Shown one piece after another: positions 44,309 to 52,732 of a DNA stretch of 64,000 bases. A program made the translations under genes and the position numbers. This DNA comes from Arcobacter acticola (GTDB lineage Bacteria; Campylobacterota; Campylobacteria; Campylobacterales; Arcobacteraceae). The notes below the pieces were generated by a model. The model did not search any database. It worked only from the letters and a program-made list of their open reading frames with translations, and had not been told where the DNA came from. Location of the stretch: contig NZ_CP042652.1 in assembly GCF_013177675.1 (NCBI RefSeq), positions 1,612,001-1,676,000 on the forward strand, given 5' to 3'. Within the stretch, counting starts at the first letter, position 1. Each line of letters begins with the position of its first letter.

Positions 44309-45160
44309 TTATAAGTTAAACTTATAGTTTAAGTCTAATGAAACAAATTGAGATTTTACATCACTTCTATTTTCTGGTAATTCGTTTGAATTTGAATAGA
44401 TATATCTACTTATAATGTCTATATCTTTAAACTTTTTTCCTAGACTTAGTATATAAGTTTTACTTTGTTCAAGTGCATGATGTTCTACCTTTAATCCATC
44501 TTCTTGAACTGCAAATAATCTATCACCATTCATAAATCCAAGACCAATAATAAAGCCATTATAGTTTGCATTTAGATTTAAAAAATAGCTTGTGTAATAA
44601 TTATCTTTTAAAGTATAGTTTCCATATTCACTTCCATTTATATCTATATATTTAACTCCTGTTTGTCCCATAAAGTTAATATCGTTAAATTTAAATTTCT
44701 TAACAAATGTTAAATCATATTGATTTACATTAAAATCATCATAATCACTTAAATATGTATCTACTTTTATTTCATTAGAATTATCTATACTCTTACTAAG
44801 ACCTAAGCCATATATTTTTCCGTTATCCGTTGGTGCTAAATTATCTTCTATATTTATAAAAGAAGTTTTAAATGATAAAACATCACTTATATTATAAAGA
44901 TATTTCATACTTAGTTTTTCAACTTCAAGGGAAGTTAATTTTGCTTTAGTTATTTCTTTTTCTCTTTTTGTTAAACTATCTTCATAATTTACTGTAATTT
45001 GAGAATTTTCAAAATTATGTAAAAATCTATAATCTAATGTCTTACCTTGAGTTTTTGTTTTAGAATTTTCATAATCTTTATATGTATAGTTTGTAGATAT
45101 TTCACTGTTTGCCAATAAACATGAACTTAAAAATGCACTTATTAAAAATATTCTTTTCAT
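44309..45160 (-). CDS. Outer-membrane beta-barrel protein
   Basis: The 283-residue protein has a signal peptide (to about 17), alternating polar/hydrophobic strands throughout and a C-terminus ending NYKFNL with an aromatic at the third-last position, as in outer-membrane barrels. No plug or TonB box is present. It is probably a porin-like or unknown 12- to 14-strand protein; family not recognised. Confidence 0.75.
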   Translation of the reverse strand: MKRIFLISAFLSSCLLANSEISTNYTYKDYENSKTKTQGKTLDYRFLHNFENSQITVNYEDSLTKREKEITKAKLTSLEVEKLSMKYLYNISDVLSFKTSFINIEDNLAPTDNGKIYGLGLSKSIDNSNEIKVDTYLSDYDDFNVNQYDLTFVKKFKFNDINFMGQTGVKYIDINGSEYGNYTLKDNYYTSYFLNLNANYNGFIIGLGFMNGDRLFAVQEDGLKVEHHALEQSKTYILSLGKKFKDIDIISRYIYSNSNELPENRSDVKSQFVSLDLNYKFNL

Positions 45161-45195
45161 TTGATTCCTTAATTTTTTAAAATTCTAACGAAAAA

Positions 45196-45230
45196 TACTT
45201 ATATGCAACTTAGTTGCATATAAGTATAAT
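45196..45230. promoter_or_regulatory. Perfect palindrome overlapping the -10 of the TsoY-like gene
   Basis: TACTTATATGCAAC (45196-45209) and its exact complement (45213-45226) flank a TTA loop. Its right end merges into a TATAAT at 45225-45230. The site lies between divergent genes (beta-barrel and TsoY-like) and could regulate either. Confidence 0.6.
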
Positions 45231-45304
45231 TAATAATACTTTCATAAGAAATTAATATAATTTTTTGTAATATCACAAAAAATATTATTATCAAGGATTT
45301 ATAT

Positions 45305-46465
45305 ATGATTTTAAGAGAAAAATTCTCACCCATGTGTTTTTTAGCCTCATTAGGAGCAGGAGGTTTGTCTGTTTCATTTTTTATGTATTTGATGTTTTTA
45401 GTTCCACACCCAAATACTCCAATGGCTACATATGATTTTATAATGCCAGCTTTAATAAAAGGTGATTGGTTATCGTTTGTTGTTGCTTTTTCTTTAGTTT
45501 TTATTATTGCTTTTGCATTTTTGCACTTTAAACTATTGATTTGGAATACTAAACAATACAATTTATATAAAAAAACAGCTAGTTATCAAGAGTTAATAAA
45601 TTCAAACTCTCAAATTACACTTATGACTATTCCTTTAACATTTGCCATGACTATAAATGTATGTTTTGTTTTGGGTGCTGTTTTTGTTCCTGGTCTTTGG
45701 GGAATTGTTGAGTTTTTATTTCCATTTGCTTTAATTGGTTTTATGGTTGTGGGTTACTTTGCTTTAAAAATATTTTTTGAATATTTTTCTAGACTTTTGA
45801 TCAAAGGTGATTTTGATTTTTCTAAAAACAATAATCTATCTCAAATGATTTCTATTTTTGCACTTTCTATGGTTGCAGTTGGATTTGCTGCACCTGGTGC
45901 TATGAGTCATAATTTAGTTATCAACTCAATTGGTATATTTGGAGCTTTATTCTTTGCATCACTTGCAATGTTATTAATGCTTATAAAACTTACAATGGGT
46001 TTTAAAAATATGTTTGAAAAAGGATTAGGTTTAGAAGCTGCTCCTTCTATTTGGATTTTAATTCCTATATTAACTCTGCTTGGAATTACTTTTATTAGAG
46101 TTTCTTTTGGATTAGAGCATAACTATGCAACACCGTTGGCTAAATCATCACTTTTTGTGTTCACATCAACTATTTTATCATTACAAATTATATTTGGAAT
46201 TTTAGGATATATGGTTATGAAAAAAATGGGTTACTTTGAAAAATATATTCACTCAGAGGATAAATCATCTGTTTCATTTGCTCTTATTTGTCCAGGTGTT
46301 GCATTTTTTGTATTTGGTATGTTTTTTGTAAATTTTGGATTAGCATTTAACGGAATTGTTGCAAAATACTCTATTGCTTACTTTATAATTATGCTTCCAT
46401 TTATATATGTTCAAATAAAAACTATAATTTACTTTTTCAAACTATATAAAAAATTTTCTTTCTAA
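45305..46465 (+). CDS. TsoY-like/TDT-related membrane protein, Cys form
   Basis: The 386-residue protein has about ten helices and the opening FSPMCFLASLGAGGLSVSFF that I associate with the TsoY (seleno)protein group of epsilonproteobacteria. It has no in-frame UGA; cysteines in NVCFVLG and LICPGVAF sit in helices where selenocysteine may occur in relatives. Function unknown; TDT relatives transport anions. Ribosome site AAGGA. Terminator follows. Confidence 0.7.
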   Translation: MILREKFSPMCFLASLGAGGLSVSFFMYLMFLVPHPNTPMATYDFIMPALIKGDWLSFVVAFSLVFIIAFAFLHFKLLIWNTKQYNLYKKTASYQELINSNSQITLMTIPLTFAMTINVCFVLGAVFVPGLWGIVEFLFPFALIGFMVVGYFALKIFFEYFSRLLIKGDFDFSKNNNLSQMISIFALSMVAVGFAAPGAMSHNLVINSIGIFGALFFASLAMLLMLIKLTMGFKNMFEKGLGLEAAPSIWILIPILTLLGITFIRVSFGLEHNYATPLAKSSLFVFTSTILSLQIIFGILGYMVMKKMGYFEKYIHSEDKSSVSFALICPGVAFFVFGMFFVNFGLAFNGIVAKYSIAYFIIMLPFIYVQIKTIIYFFKLYKKFSF

Positions 46466-46498
46466 AAAATAGAAGTTTAATACTTCTATTTTTTATTT
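46464..46498 (+). terminator. Rho-independent terminator after the TsoY-like gene
   Basis: AAAAAATAGAAGT and ACTTCTATTTTTT form a perfect 13-bp stem with a TTAAT loop and a T-rich tail on the plus strand. Confidence 0.85.
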
Positions 46499-46575
46499 TA
46501 TTATAAGTTTTATTTATCTATACTACATAAGTTTTATTAATAATAGTAAAACAATAAATTATAAGGAAATATAAT

Positions 46576-47004
46576 ATGAAAAAAGGTTTACTAGTTTTAT
46601 TATCATCATTATTGTTATCAACTGCATCAATCGCAAGTGAAAATACTGCGAAAGGTTTAAATGTAATTATTACATCAGAAGATGCTCAAACTCAAATGAT
46701 GGGAATGGTTTTATCAATGATGACTTTAAAACAAAGCAAAGAAGTTAATATGACTTTATGTTCAAAAGCTGGAGATTTAGCAGTTAAAGGAATGGAGAGT
46801 CCAATATTAAAACCTCAAGACAAATCACCAAAAATGATGTTAGAAGCACTTATGAAACAAGGAGCTAAAGTTAAAGTATGTCCACTTTACTTACCAAATG
46901 CTTCAAAAGATGAATCAGTATTATTAGAAGGTATTACTGTTGCAAAACCTGCTGAAGTAGCAAGTAGTTTATTAGACAAAGATTACCAAAACTTAAGTTA
47001 CTAA
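46576..47004 (+). CDS. Exported DsrE-family protein
   Basis: The 142-residue protein has a signal peptide (to about 20) followed by a DsrE/F-like domain (LNVIITSEDAQTQMMGMVLSM; KMMLEALMKQGAKVKVCPLYLPN) with a conserved-type Cys near 113. Cytoplasmic DsrE proteins carry sulfur; a periplasmic version is a plausible sulfur or thiol handler. AAGGAA ribosome site. Single gene. Confidence 0.8.
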   Translation: MKKGLLVLLSSLLLSTASIASENTAKGLNVIITSEDAQTQMMGMVLSMMTLKQSKEVNMTLCSKAGDLAVKGMESPILKPQDKSPKMMLEALMKQGAKVKVCPLYLPNASKDESVLLEGITVAKPAEVASSLLDKDYQNLSY

Positions 47005-47012
47005 AAAATTTT

Positions 47013-47052
47013 ATACAAAGTTAAAGAGTTTTTCTCTTTCTTTGTATTCTTT
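47013..47052. terminator. Convergent terminator between the DsrE-like and DUF134 genes
   Basis: ATACAAAG (47013-47020) pairs with CTTTGTAT (47040-47047), with AAAGAG pairing CTCTTT inside. The stem is followed by a T-run on the plus strand. Confidence 0.75.
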
Positions 47053-47061
47053 TCAATCCCT

Positions 47062-47652
47062 TTAAGAACTCAATAAACCTATTAACTCCTCTTTTCTTTC
47101 TATTTGTTTTTCAATAGTTTGGATTCCCTTTGCAAGAAGTGAATTTTTTACACCTTCCCCTATTCTTGTTGATAAAAATATATTTACATTAAACTGTAAA
47201 AATATTTGTGGTAAAACTATTGCAGGTTTTTGTTTTTTTAAGAACACATCACTTTCAAATAATTTAATCAAAGCTACTTCACTATTTTCTACTTTATAAA
47301 TAGATATATATTGATCAGTTGATAATATAGATTTAAAGTTATCTTTACTCGCACTACAAACTGCAACTATGTAGCTTAAGTTATCATCTTGTATAGAAAT
47401 CTTATTGCCATAAACCAAAGCTCTAGTTAGCTTTTGTCTTGCATTTTTTAGAATTCTTGTAAAAGTTGGTCTTGAAACATCCATACTAATAGCTGCTTCT
47501 TCTTGATATAAATTTAAAATATCCATCAAATAAATAGCTTCCATCTCTTCATCTAACAATAATGTAACCCCAGTAAAAGGTCTATTCTCAGGTATGAAAT
47601 CTTTAAAAGCAGGTTTATATGTAAGATTTCTTTTTGTTTTTTCTCTTCCCAT
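47062..47652 (-). CDS. DUF134 DNA-binding regulator with NifX-like domain
   Basis: From ATG 47650-47652 behind AGGATAAAA, the 196-residue protein has an N-terminal DUF134 helix-turn-helix (LDEEMEAIYLMDILNLYQEE near 34, then MDVSRPTFTRILKNAR) and a C-terminal domain of the dinitrogenase-cofactor-binding (NifX/NifB) fold (from about 95), which senses or binds an Fe-S or metal ligand in relatives. It is divergent from the cytochrome bd operon, and the shared intergenic region contains a perfect palindrome, so it is the obvious candidate regulator of that operon. Confidence 0.85.
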   Translation of the reverse strand: MGREKTKRNLTYKPAFKDFIPENRPFTGVTLLLDEEMEAIYLMDILNLYQEEAAISMDVSRPTFTRILKNARQKLTRALVYGNKISIQDDNLSYIVAVCSASKDNFKSILSTDQYISIYKVENSEVALIKLFESDVFLKKQKPAIVLPQIFLQFNVNIFLSTRIGEGVKNSLLAKGIQTIEKQIERKEELIGLLSS

Positions 47653-47706
47653 TTTTATCCTTGTTTGAAATAATATCAAAATTTTCTTTATTTTGTTTAA
47701 TTTTTA

Positions 47707-47751
47707 TTGACATATGTTCATTAAAGTGTTATCATTTTGAACATATGTCAA
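47707..47751 (+). promoter_or_regulatory. Perfect 14-base inverted repeat in front of the cytochrome bd operon
   Basis: TTGACATATGTTCA (47707-47720) and TGAACATATGTCAA (47738-47751) are exact complements separated by 17 bases; each contains the self-palindrome ACATATGT. The right half ends directly upstream of the AAAAGGAG ribosome site. It is well placed as operator for the divergent DUF134 regulator and for itself. Confidence 0.7.
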
Positions 47752-47765
47752 CAAAAGGAGATTTT

Positions 47766-47978
47766 ATGTTGAATATTAAAAATATTTACTCTTTTTATTT
47801 AAATGGTTTTAAAAATATGACAATTGGAAAAACATTATGGAAAATCATATTAATAAAATTATTAGTTATATTAGTTTTTCTTAACTATTTTATCCATGAT
47901 AAATCTATCAAAACTGAATATAAGACATATGAAGAAAAAGTTGATTTTGTATATAAAAATCTAACAAAAGATAATTAA
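47766..47978 (+). CDS. DUF4492 family small membrane protein of the cyd operon
   Basis: ATG 47766 follows AAAAGGAGATTTT. The 70-residue protein has one helix (LWKIILIKLLVILVFLNYFI near 24-43) and matches the DUF4492 family, which occurs just before cytochrome bd genes in epsilonproteobacteria. It may aid oxidase assembly. It precedes cydA by 9 bases. Confidence 0.8.
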   Translation: MLNIKNIYSFYLNGFKNMTIGKTLWKIILIKLLVILVFLNYFIHDKSIKTEYKTYEEKVDFVYKNLTKDN

Positions 47979-47987
47979 GGAAAAAAT

Positions 47988-49517
47988 ATGGAAGAGCATT
48001 TAGTTGATTGGTCAAGGGCACAGTTTGCATTAACTGCCATGTACCATTGGATATTCGTTCCATTAACTTTGGGACTTGGATTTATTGTTGCTATTATGGA
48101 GACAATTTATGTAAAAACAAATGATGAATTTTGGAAAAAAACTACAAAATTTTGGATGGGTTTATTTGCAATAAACTTTGCAATTGGAGTTGCTACTGGA
48201 ATTATTATGGAGTTTGAATTTGGTACAAACTGGGCAAATTATTCTTGGTTTGTTGGAGATATTTTTGGAGCTCCACTTGCAGTGGAAGGAATCTTAGCCT
48301 TTTTTATGGAGAGTACTTTTTTTGCTGTTATGTTTTTTGGTTGGGAAAAAGTTAGTAAAGGTTTTCATTTATTATCAACTTGGTTAGTTGCAGTTGGATC
48401 TAATCTATCAGCTTTATGGATACTTGTAGCAAACGCTTGGATGCAATATCCAGTTGGAATGACATTTAATCCAGATTCTGTAAGAAATGAAATGAATAAT
48501 TTTTGGGATGTACTATTTTCACCAGTTGCTATTAGTAAATTTTTACATACTATTGGAAGTGGTTATGTTTTAGCTTCACTTTTTGTAATAGGTGTTAGTG
48601 CTTGGTATTTATTGAAAAAAAGAGATATTTTATTTGCCAAAAAATCAATGATAATAGGAGCAACTTTTGGACTTATAACTTCAATATTCTTAATTTTAAG
48701 TGGAGATGAATCAGCTCATCAAGTTGCACTTAAACAACCTATGAAACTAGCAGCTATGGAAGGCTTATATGAAGGTGAAGAAAAAGTTGGGATTGTAGCA
48801 ATTGGACTTTTAAATCCTAAAAAAACATTAACAAACGATGAGGATATTTTTTTATTTGATTTTACTATTCCTTATGCCTTATCATTTTTAAGTTTTCATG
48901 ATATTGATGCCTATGTTCCTGGAATCAAAGATTTAATTTATGGAAATGAAGAAAGAGGAATTATAAGTACTCAAGAAAAAATGCAAAAAGGAAAAATTGC
49001 AGTTCAAGCTTTAGAAGATTATAAAGAGGCTAAGAAAACATCAAATGAACCATTATTAAATGAATCAAGAGTTTTACTTGATGAAAATATGAAATATTTT
49101 GGTTATGGACATATTAAAAATAAAGAAGATGTAATTCCTCCTATTTCTATTACATTTTATTCATTTCATATAATGGTAGCACTTGGAACTTGGTTTACAG
49201 TGCTTTTTGCGATGGTTTTATTTTTTCTTCTAAAGAAAGACATCATGAAATATCCATTAGTTTTAAAAGCGGCATTATTTAGTATTCCCTTAGGATATAT
49301 TGCAAGTGAGGCAGGTTGGGTAGTTGCTGAAGTAGGACGTCAACCTTGGGCTATTCAAGACTTGATGCCAGTTGGAATTGCAGCAACAAAAATAGCAACA
49401 ACAAATGTAATGATTAGTTTTTTTATCTTTGCCATACTTTTCACTGTTTTATTAATAGCTGAAATAAAAATTATGACTAAACAAATTGGTCTTGGTCCAG
49501 AAAATAAGGAGCACTAA
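47988..49517 (+). CDS. cydA: Cytochrome bd quinol oxidase subunit I
   Basis: The 509-residue protein has the axial His in FALTAMYHWIFVP near 20, the quinol-site stretch LSGDESAHQVALKQPMKLAAMEG near 243-265 and GRQPWAIQ near 448. It oxidises quinol and carries hemes b558, b595 and d. Its Q-loop is of moderate length. It is followed two bases later by cydB. Confidence 0.97.
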   Translation: MEEHLVDWSRAQFALTAMYHWIFVPLTLGLGFIVAIMETIYVKTNDEFWKKTTKFWMGLFAINFAIGVATGIIMEFEFGTNWANYSWFVGDIFGAPLAVEGILAFFMESTFFAVMFFGWEKVSKGFHLLSTWLVAVGSNLSALWILVANAWMQYPVGMTFNPDSVRNEMNNFWDVLFSPVAISKFLHTIGSGYVLASLFVIGVSAWYLLKKRDILFAKKSMIIGATFGLITSIFLILSGDESAHQVALKQPMKLAAMEGLYEGEEKVGIVAIGLLNPKKTLTNDEDIFLFDFTIPYALSFLSFHDIDAYVPGIKDLIYGNEERGIISTQEKMQKGKIAVQALEDYKEAKKTSNEPLLNESRVLLDENMKYFGYGHIKNKEDVIPPISITFYSFHIMVALGTWFTVLFAMVLFFLLKKDIMKYPLVLKAALFSIPLGYIASEAGWVVAEVGRQPWAIQDLMPVGIAATKIATTNVMISFFIFAILFTVLLIAEIKIMTKQIGLGPENKEH

Positions 49518-49518
49518 A

Positions 49519-50652
49519 ATGGGATTTGGAAACTTAGAACTTATCACACTTCAACAATATTGGTGGATAATAATATCTTTATTAGGTGGTCTTTTTGTAT
49601 TTATTATGTTTGTACAAGGTGGTCAAACTTTAATGGATAAATTAAGTGATAATGAGACAGAAAAAACTATGTTAATAAATAGTATTGGAAGAAAATGGGA
49701 ATTAGGTTTTACAACTTTAGTTCTATTTGGTGGAGCTTTATTTGCTGCTTTTCCATTATTTTATGCAACTAGTTTTGGTGGAGCTTATTGGGTGTGGTTA
49801 GCTATTTTATTTTGTTTTATTATTCAAGCTGTAAGTTATGAATTCAGAACAAAACCTAATAATTTTTTAGGACAAAAAACATATGAAATGTTTTTAAAAA
49901 TAAATGGAAACATAGGAACTTTTTTATTAGGAGTTGCTATTAGTACATTTTTTAGTGGAAGTGAATTTATAGTTGATTCAAATAATTTTGTTGATTGGCA
50001 AAATCCACTAAGAGGTTTAGAAGCACTTCTAAATCCATACAATTATTTATTGGGATTTGCACTTGTATTTTTAGCAAAGATTAGTGGAGCTTTATATTTT
50101 ATAAATAATATAGATTATGAAAAAATTAGAGAAAAAGCAGTTGAATCTATAAAAATAAATATGATTTTCTTTTTAACTTTTTTCTTAGGATTTATGGTTT
50201 GGATTCTTGTAAAAGATGGTTATGCAGTAAGTGAAAATGAAATTATCGTAATTGAAAGATTTAAATATTTACAAAATTTTATTGATATGCCAATTGTTTT
50301 AAGTATGTTCTTAATAGGTGTAATAATGGTTATTATTGCAGTTTTTGTAACAATAACATTTGGAAAAACTTGTTGTATTAAAACAGGTGGTGTGGGAATC
50401 GTGTTAACGGTAATGGCTGTTTTATTAAATGTGGGGTTAAATAATACAGCTTATTATCCTTCAACTACTGATTTACAAAGCAGTTTAACAATTATGAATA
50501 GTTCAGGAAGTCACTATACACTTATGGTTATGAGTTATGTTTCATTAATGGTTCCTTTTGTATTAGCCTATATTACATATGCTTGGTACAGTATGGATAA
50601 AGTAAAAATTACAAAAGAAGAAATTGAATCAAAAGATTCACATAATTATTAA
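49519..50652 (+). CDS. cydB: Cytochrome bd oxidase subunit II
   Basis: ATG 49519 follows AAGGAGCACTAAA. The 377-residue protein has eight or nine helices, opens with LQQYWWIIISLLGGLFVFIMF and has AFPLFYATSFGGAYWVWL, as in CydB. With CydA it makes the high-affinity terminal oxidase. Confidence 0.96.
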   Translation: MGFGNLELITLQQYWWIIISLLGGLFVFIMFVQGGQTLMDKLSDNETEKTMLINSIGRKWELGFTTLVLFGGALFAAFPLFYATSFGGAYWVWLAILFCFIIQAVSYEFRTKPNNFLGQKTYEMFLKINGNIGTFLLGVAISTFFSGSEFIVDSNNFVDWQNPLRGLEALLNPYNYLLGFALVFLAKISGALYFINNIDYEKIREKAVESIKINMIFFLTFFLGFMVWILVKDGYAVSENEIIVIERFKYLQNFIDMPIVLSMFLIGVIMVIIAVFVTITFGKTCCIKTGGVGIVLTVMAVLLNVGLNNTAYYPSTTDLQSSLTIMNSSGSHYTLMVMSYVSLMVPFVLAYITYAWYSMDKVKITKEEIESKDSHNY

Positions 50653-50665
50653 AAAAGGTTAGAAA

Positions 50666-50767
50666 ATGGAATATTTAAGTGAATTATTATGGTTAAGTTT
50701 ATGGCCCGTGGTTATATATCTTGGATATAAAATCTCAATAATCAACGCAACAAAGGAGATAAAATGA
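50666..50767 (+). CDS. 33-residue CydX-like small subunit candidate
   Basis: AAAAAAGGTTAGAAA precedes ATG 50666. The peptide starts MEYLSELLWLSLWPVVIYLG and is one helix with a polar tail (KISIINATKEIK). Its position right after cydB, size and single helix match CydX, the third subunit stabilising cytochrome bd in E. coli, though the sequence is not obviously homologous. Its stop TGA overlaps the next ATG, so translation is coupled to the NifX-like gene. Confidence 0.7.
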   Translation: MEYLSELLWLSLWPVVIYLGYKISIINATKEIK

Positions 50768-51240
50768 TTGCAATACCAGTAAAAACAAATAAAGAAAACA
50801 CAGCAGTATCGACACTTTTTGGAAAAGCTAAATATTTTGCTTTTATTCAAAATAATAAAATTGAAATATTAAAAAATGAGCAAACAGGTGGGCGAGCAGT
50901 TGCTAATTGGTTAAAAAGTAAAAATGTTGACACACTTATTACTTCACATATGGGAGAAAAACCCTTTGAAACACTATTAAGTAATGATTTAAAAGTATAT
51001 TTTGCAGGAGATGAAAGAATAGAAGTAAAAGATGTAATGGTAAAATATGCAGATGGAGAACTAGCTCTTTTAACTAGTGAAAATTTTCATACACTTATAA
51101 AAGAAGATGAAGAGCATCATTCACATAGTTGTTGTTCAAAAGGTAGTGGAAAAATGCATAATCACAAGCATAATCATATTATGGAAAATAAACTTCAAAA
51201 AGCTCCTTATAAAAGCTTTATAAGAAATATTCATTTTTAA
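50764..51240 (+). CDS. NifX/NifB-like metal-binding protein with His-rich tail
   Basis: The 158-residue protein has a dinitrogenase-cofactor-biosynthesis domain (MIAIPVKTNKENTAVSTLFG, ADGELALLT) and a His/Cys-rich C-terminal stretch (EEHHSHSCCSKG, HNHKHNH near 118-138) likely to bind metal. The same fold appears in the DUF134 regulator of this operon, hinting at a common ligand. It is the last gene of the cyd operon. Confidence 0.85.
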   Translation: MIAIPVKTNKENTAVSTLFGKAKYFAFIQNNKIEILKNEQTGGRAVANWLKSKNVDTLITSHMGEKPFETLLSNDLKVYFAGDERIEVKDVMVKYADGELALLTSENFHTLIKEDEEHHSHSCCSKGSGKMHNHKHNHIMENKLQKAPYKSFIRNIHF

Positions 51241-51245
51241 TATAT

Positions 51246-51280
51246 AAAAAGGTAGAAACTAAAAGTTTTTACCTTTTTTC
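51246..51280. terminator. Convergent terminator after the cyd operon
   Basis: AAAAAGGTA and TACCTTTTTT pair, with further AAACT/AGTTT pairing inside, and a T-run follows on the plus strand. It overlaps the end of the NfeD-like gene. Confidence 0.7.
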
Positions 51281-51709
51281 TATGGTTGCATGATTTTTAT
51301 GGGTTTTTAAAACCACAACTTTTTCACCCTCTACAAACTCTTTTTCATCAATTTTTGAATCAATATCCCAATAAGTTGCTTTATAAAAAACTTTTGAATT
51401 TTTAATTTCCCCTATTCCTTTTTCATTTAAAAAATCATCTGAAATATCTTTTTTCGATTTCAAAAAAGATTCTAATACTTTTTTTCTCAGAAGTAATAAT
51501 AAAATCAAAGATATTAATGAAGCCGTTGCTATTTGCCAAATTCCATCACCAAAAATATAAATATAAGAAATAAGAGCAGTTAAAACAAACCCTACTCCAA
51601 ACCAAACAAGAACAAATGACACAATAACAGCTTCAAAAGCTATTAGAGCAACTCCGATTGCTAAAAGTATATAAGGGTCAATTACACTAAGAATTATTTG
51701 AGTTTGCAT
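51269..51709 (-). CDS. NfeD-family membrane protein
   Basis: The 146-residue protein has three N-terminal helices (to about 73) and a C-terminal OB-fold region (GEIKNSKVFYKATYWDIDS, GEKVVVLKTHKNHATIEKR). This is the short NfeD/YbbK-partner type found with band-7 proteins. It overlaps the upstream stomatin-like gene by 23 bases and is probably an anchor or partner for it. Confidence 0.88.
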   Translation of the reverse strand: MQTQIILSVIDPYILLAIGVALIAFEAVIVSFVLVWFGVGFVLTALISYIYIFGDGIWQIATASLISLILLLLLRKKVLESFLKSKKDISDDFLNEKGIGEIKNSKVFYKATYWDIDSKIDEKEFVEGEKVVVLKTHKNHATIEKR

Positions 51710-52616
51710 TACTTACACCTTTGAAAAATGCATCACCTAAAACAGAAGTTGCTCCAACCATTTGAGCTACATCATAAGGTAAAATCATTTTATCTGTTGA
51801 ACCACTTTCAGCTAATGCTCTAAATGCAGCAATTCTATCTTTTGCAAGTAAGAATTCTGCTGCTTTTTCATTTTCCATCATAGAGATATTTATAAGTCTC
51901 ATAGCTTCTTGTTGCCCTGCTGCCATCTGCTCTTGTTCATATCTTTTTGCATCTGCCATTCTCTCAATTGCTTCTGCTTTTAAAATCTCTTCTTGTTTAA
52001 AACCCTCAGCTTTTCTAATAACTGCTTCTTTATCAGCTCGGGCTTTTGTTTCAACTGCTCTTTTTGATCGCTCTGCTTCCATTTGCATATTCATAGCACG
52101 TTCAATTTCAGCAGGAACTGAAATATCAGAAATTTCAACTCTTGTTACTTTGATTCCCCAGTTAGCAGCAGCACTTCCTAGTTCATTTTGAAGTTTTGCA
52201 TTTAATGTTTCTCTATTTGATAAAGTATCATCTAAATCCATTCCACCAATTTCAGATCTAAGTGTTGTCATTGCAAGATTTGCAATTGCATTTTTAAAAT
52301 CAACCACATTATAAGTAGCTTCCATAGCATCATCAACTTTACAAAATACAATTCCATCAATAGAGATATTTACATTATCTTTTGTAATTACAGATTGCTT
52401 TTCAATATCAACCAACTGCTCTCTTGAAGTTAATATTGCTCGTACTTGATCAATAATTGGAATAATAAGATGAAACCCACCATGTAGCTCTTTATTAAAT
52501 TTACCTAATCTTTCAATTACATATAAATCAGATTGAGGAACAATTTTAACACCTTTTATGATAATTATTAATACAAAAAATATTATCGCAACAGCGAATA
52601 TAATACTTGTTTCCAT
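51687..52616 (-). CDS. qmcA: Stomatin/prohibitin-like SPFH protein, QmcA type
   Basis: The 309-residue protein has an N-terminal helix (about 5-20), an SPFH domain starting VPQSDLYVIERLGKFN, and a long coiled coil with Ala/Glu repeats (EAERSKRAVETKARADKEA near 180). It should form membrane-associated oligomers involved in protein quality control. Coupled to the NfeD-like gene. Confidence 0.9.
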   Translation of the reverse strand: METSIIFAVAIIFFVLIIIIKGVKIVPQSDLYVIERLGKFNKELHGGFHLIIPIIDQVRAILTSREQLVDIEKQSVITKDNVNISIDGIVFCKVDDAMEATYNVVDFKNAIANLAMTTLRSEIGGMDLDDTLSNRETLNAKLQNELGSAAANWGIKVTRVEISDISVPAEIERAMNMQMEAERSKRAVETKARADKEAVIRKAEGFKQEEILKAEAIERMADAKRYEQEQMAAGQQEAMRLINISMMENEKAAEFLLAKDRIAAFRALAESGSTDKMILPYDVAQMVGATSVLGDAFFKGVSNANSNNS

Positions 52617-52705
52617 GAAATTCCTTTTTGAATTTTTATGTTCTATGATATAACAATTTAGATTAAGATATTTTATTTTTGGGAAAAATAGAGTTTTAGA
52701 AGATT

Positions 52706-52731
52706 AGATTATGGGAGAAGTCCCATAATCT
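52706..52731 (-). terminator. Hairpin after the cytochrome c peroxidase gene
   Basis: AGATTATGGG and CCCATAATCT form a perfect 10-bp stem with a 6-base loop immediately after the peroxidase stop; a T-run is present only on the plus strand. Confidence 0.65.
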
Positions 52732-52732
52732 T

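Noticed and set aside
45305-46465. Selenocysteine codon in the TsoY-like gene
   Set aside because: The frame has no internal UGA; this is a cysteine form.
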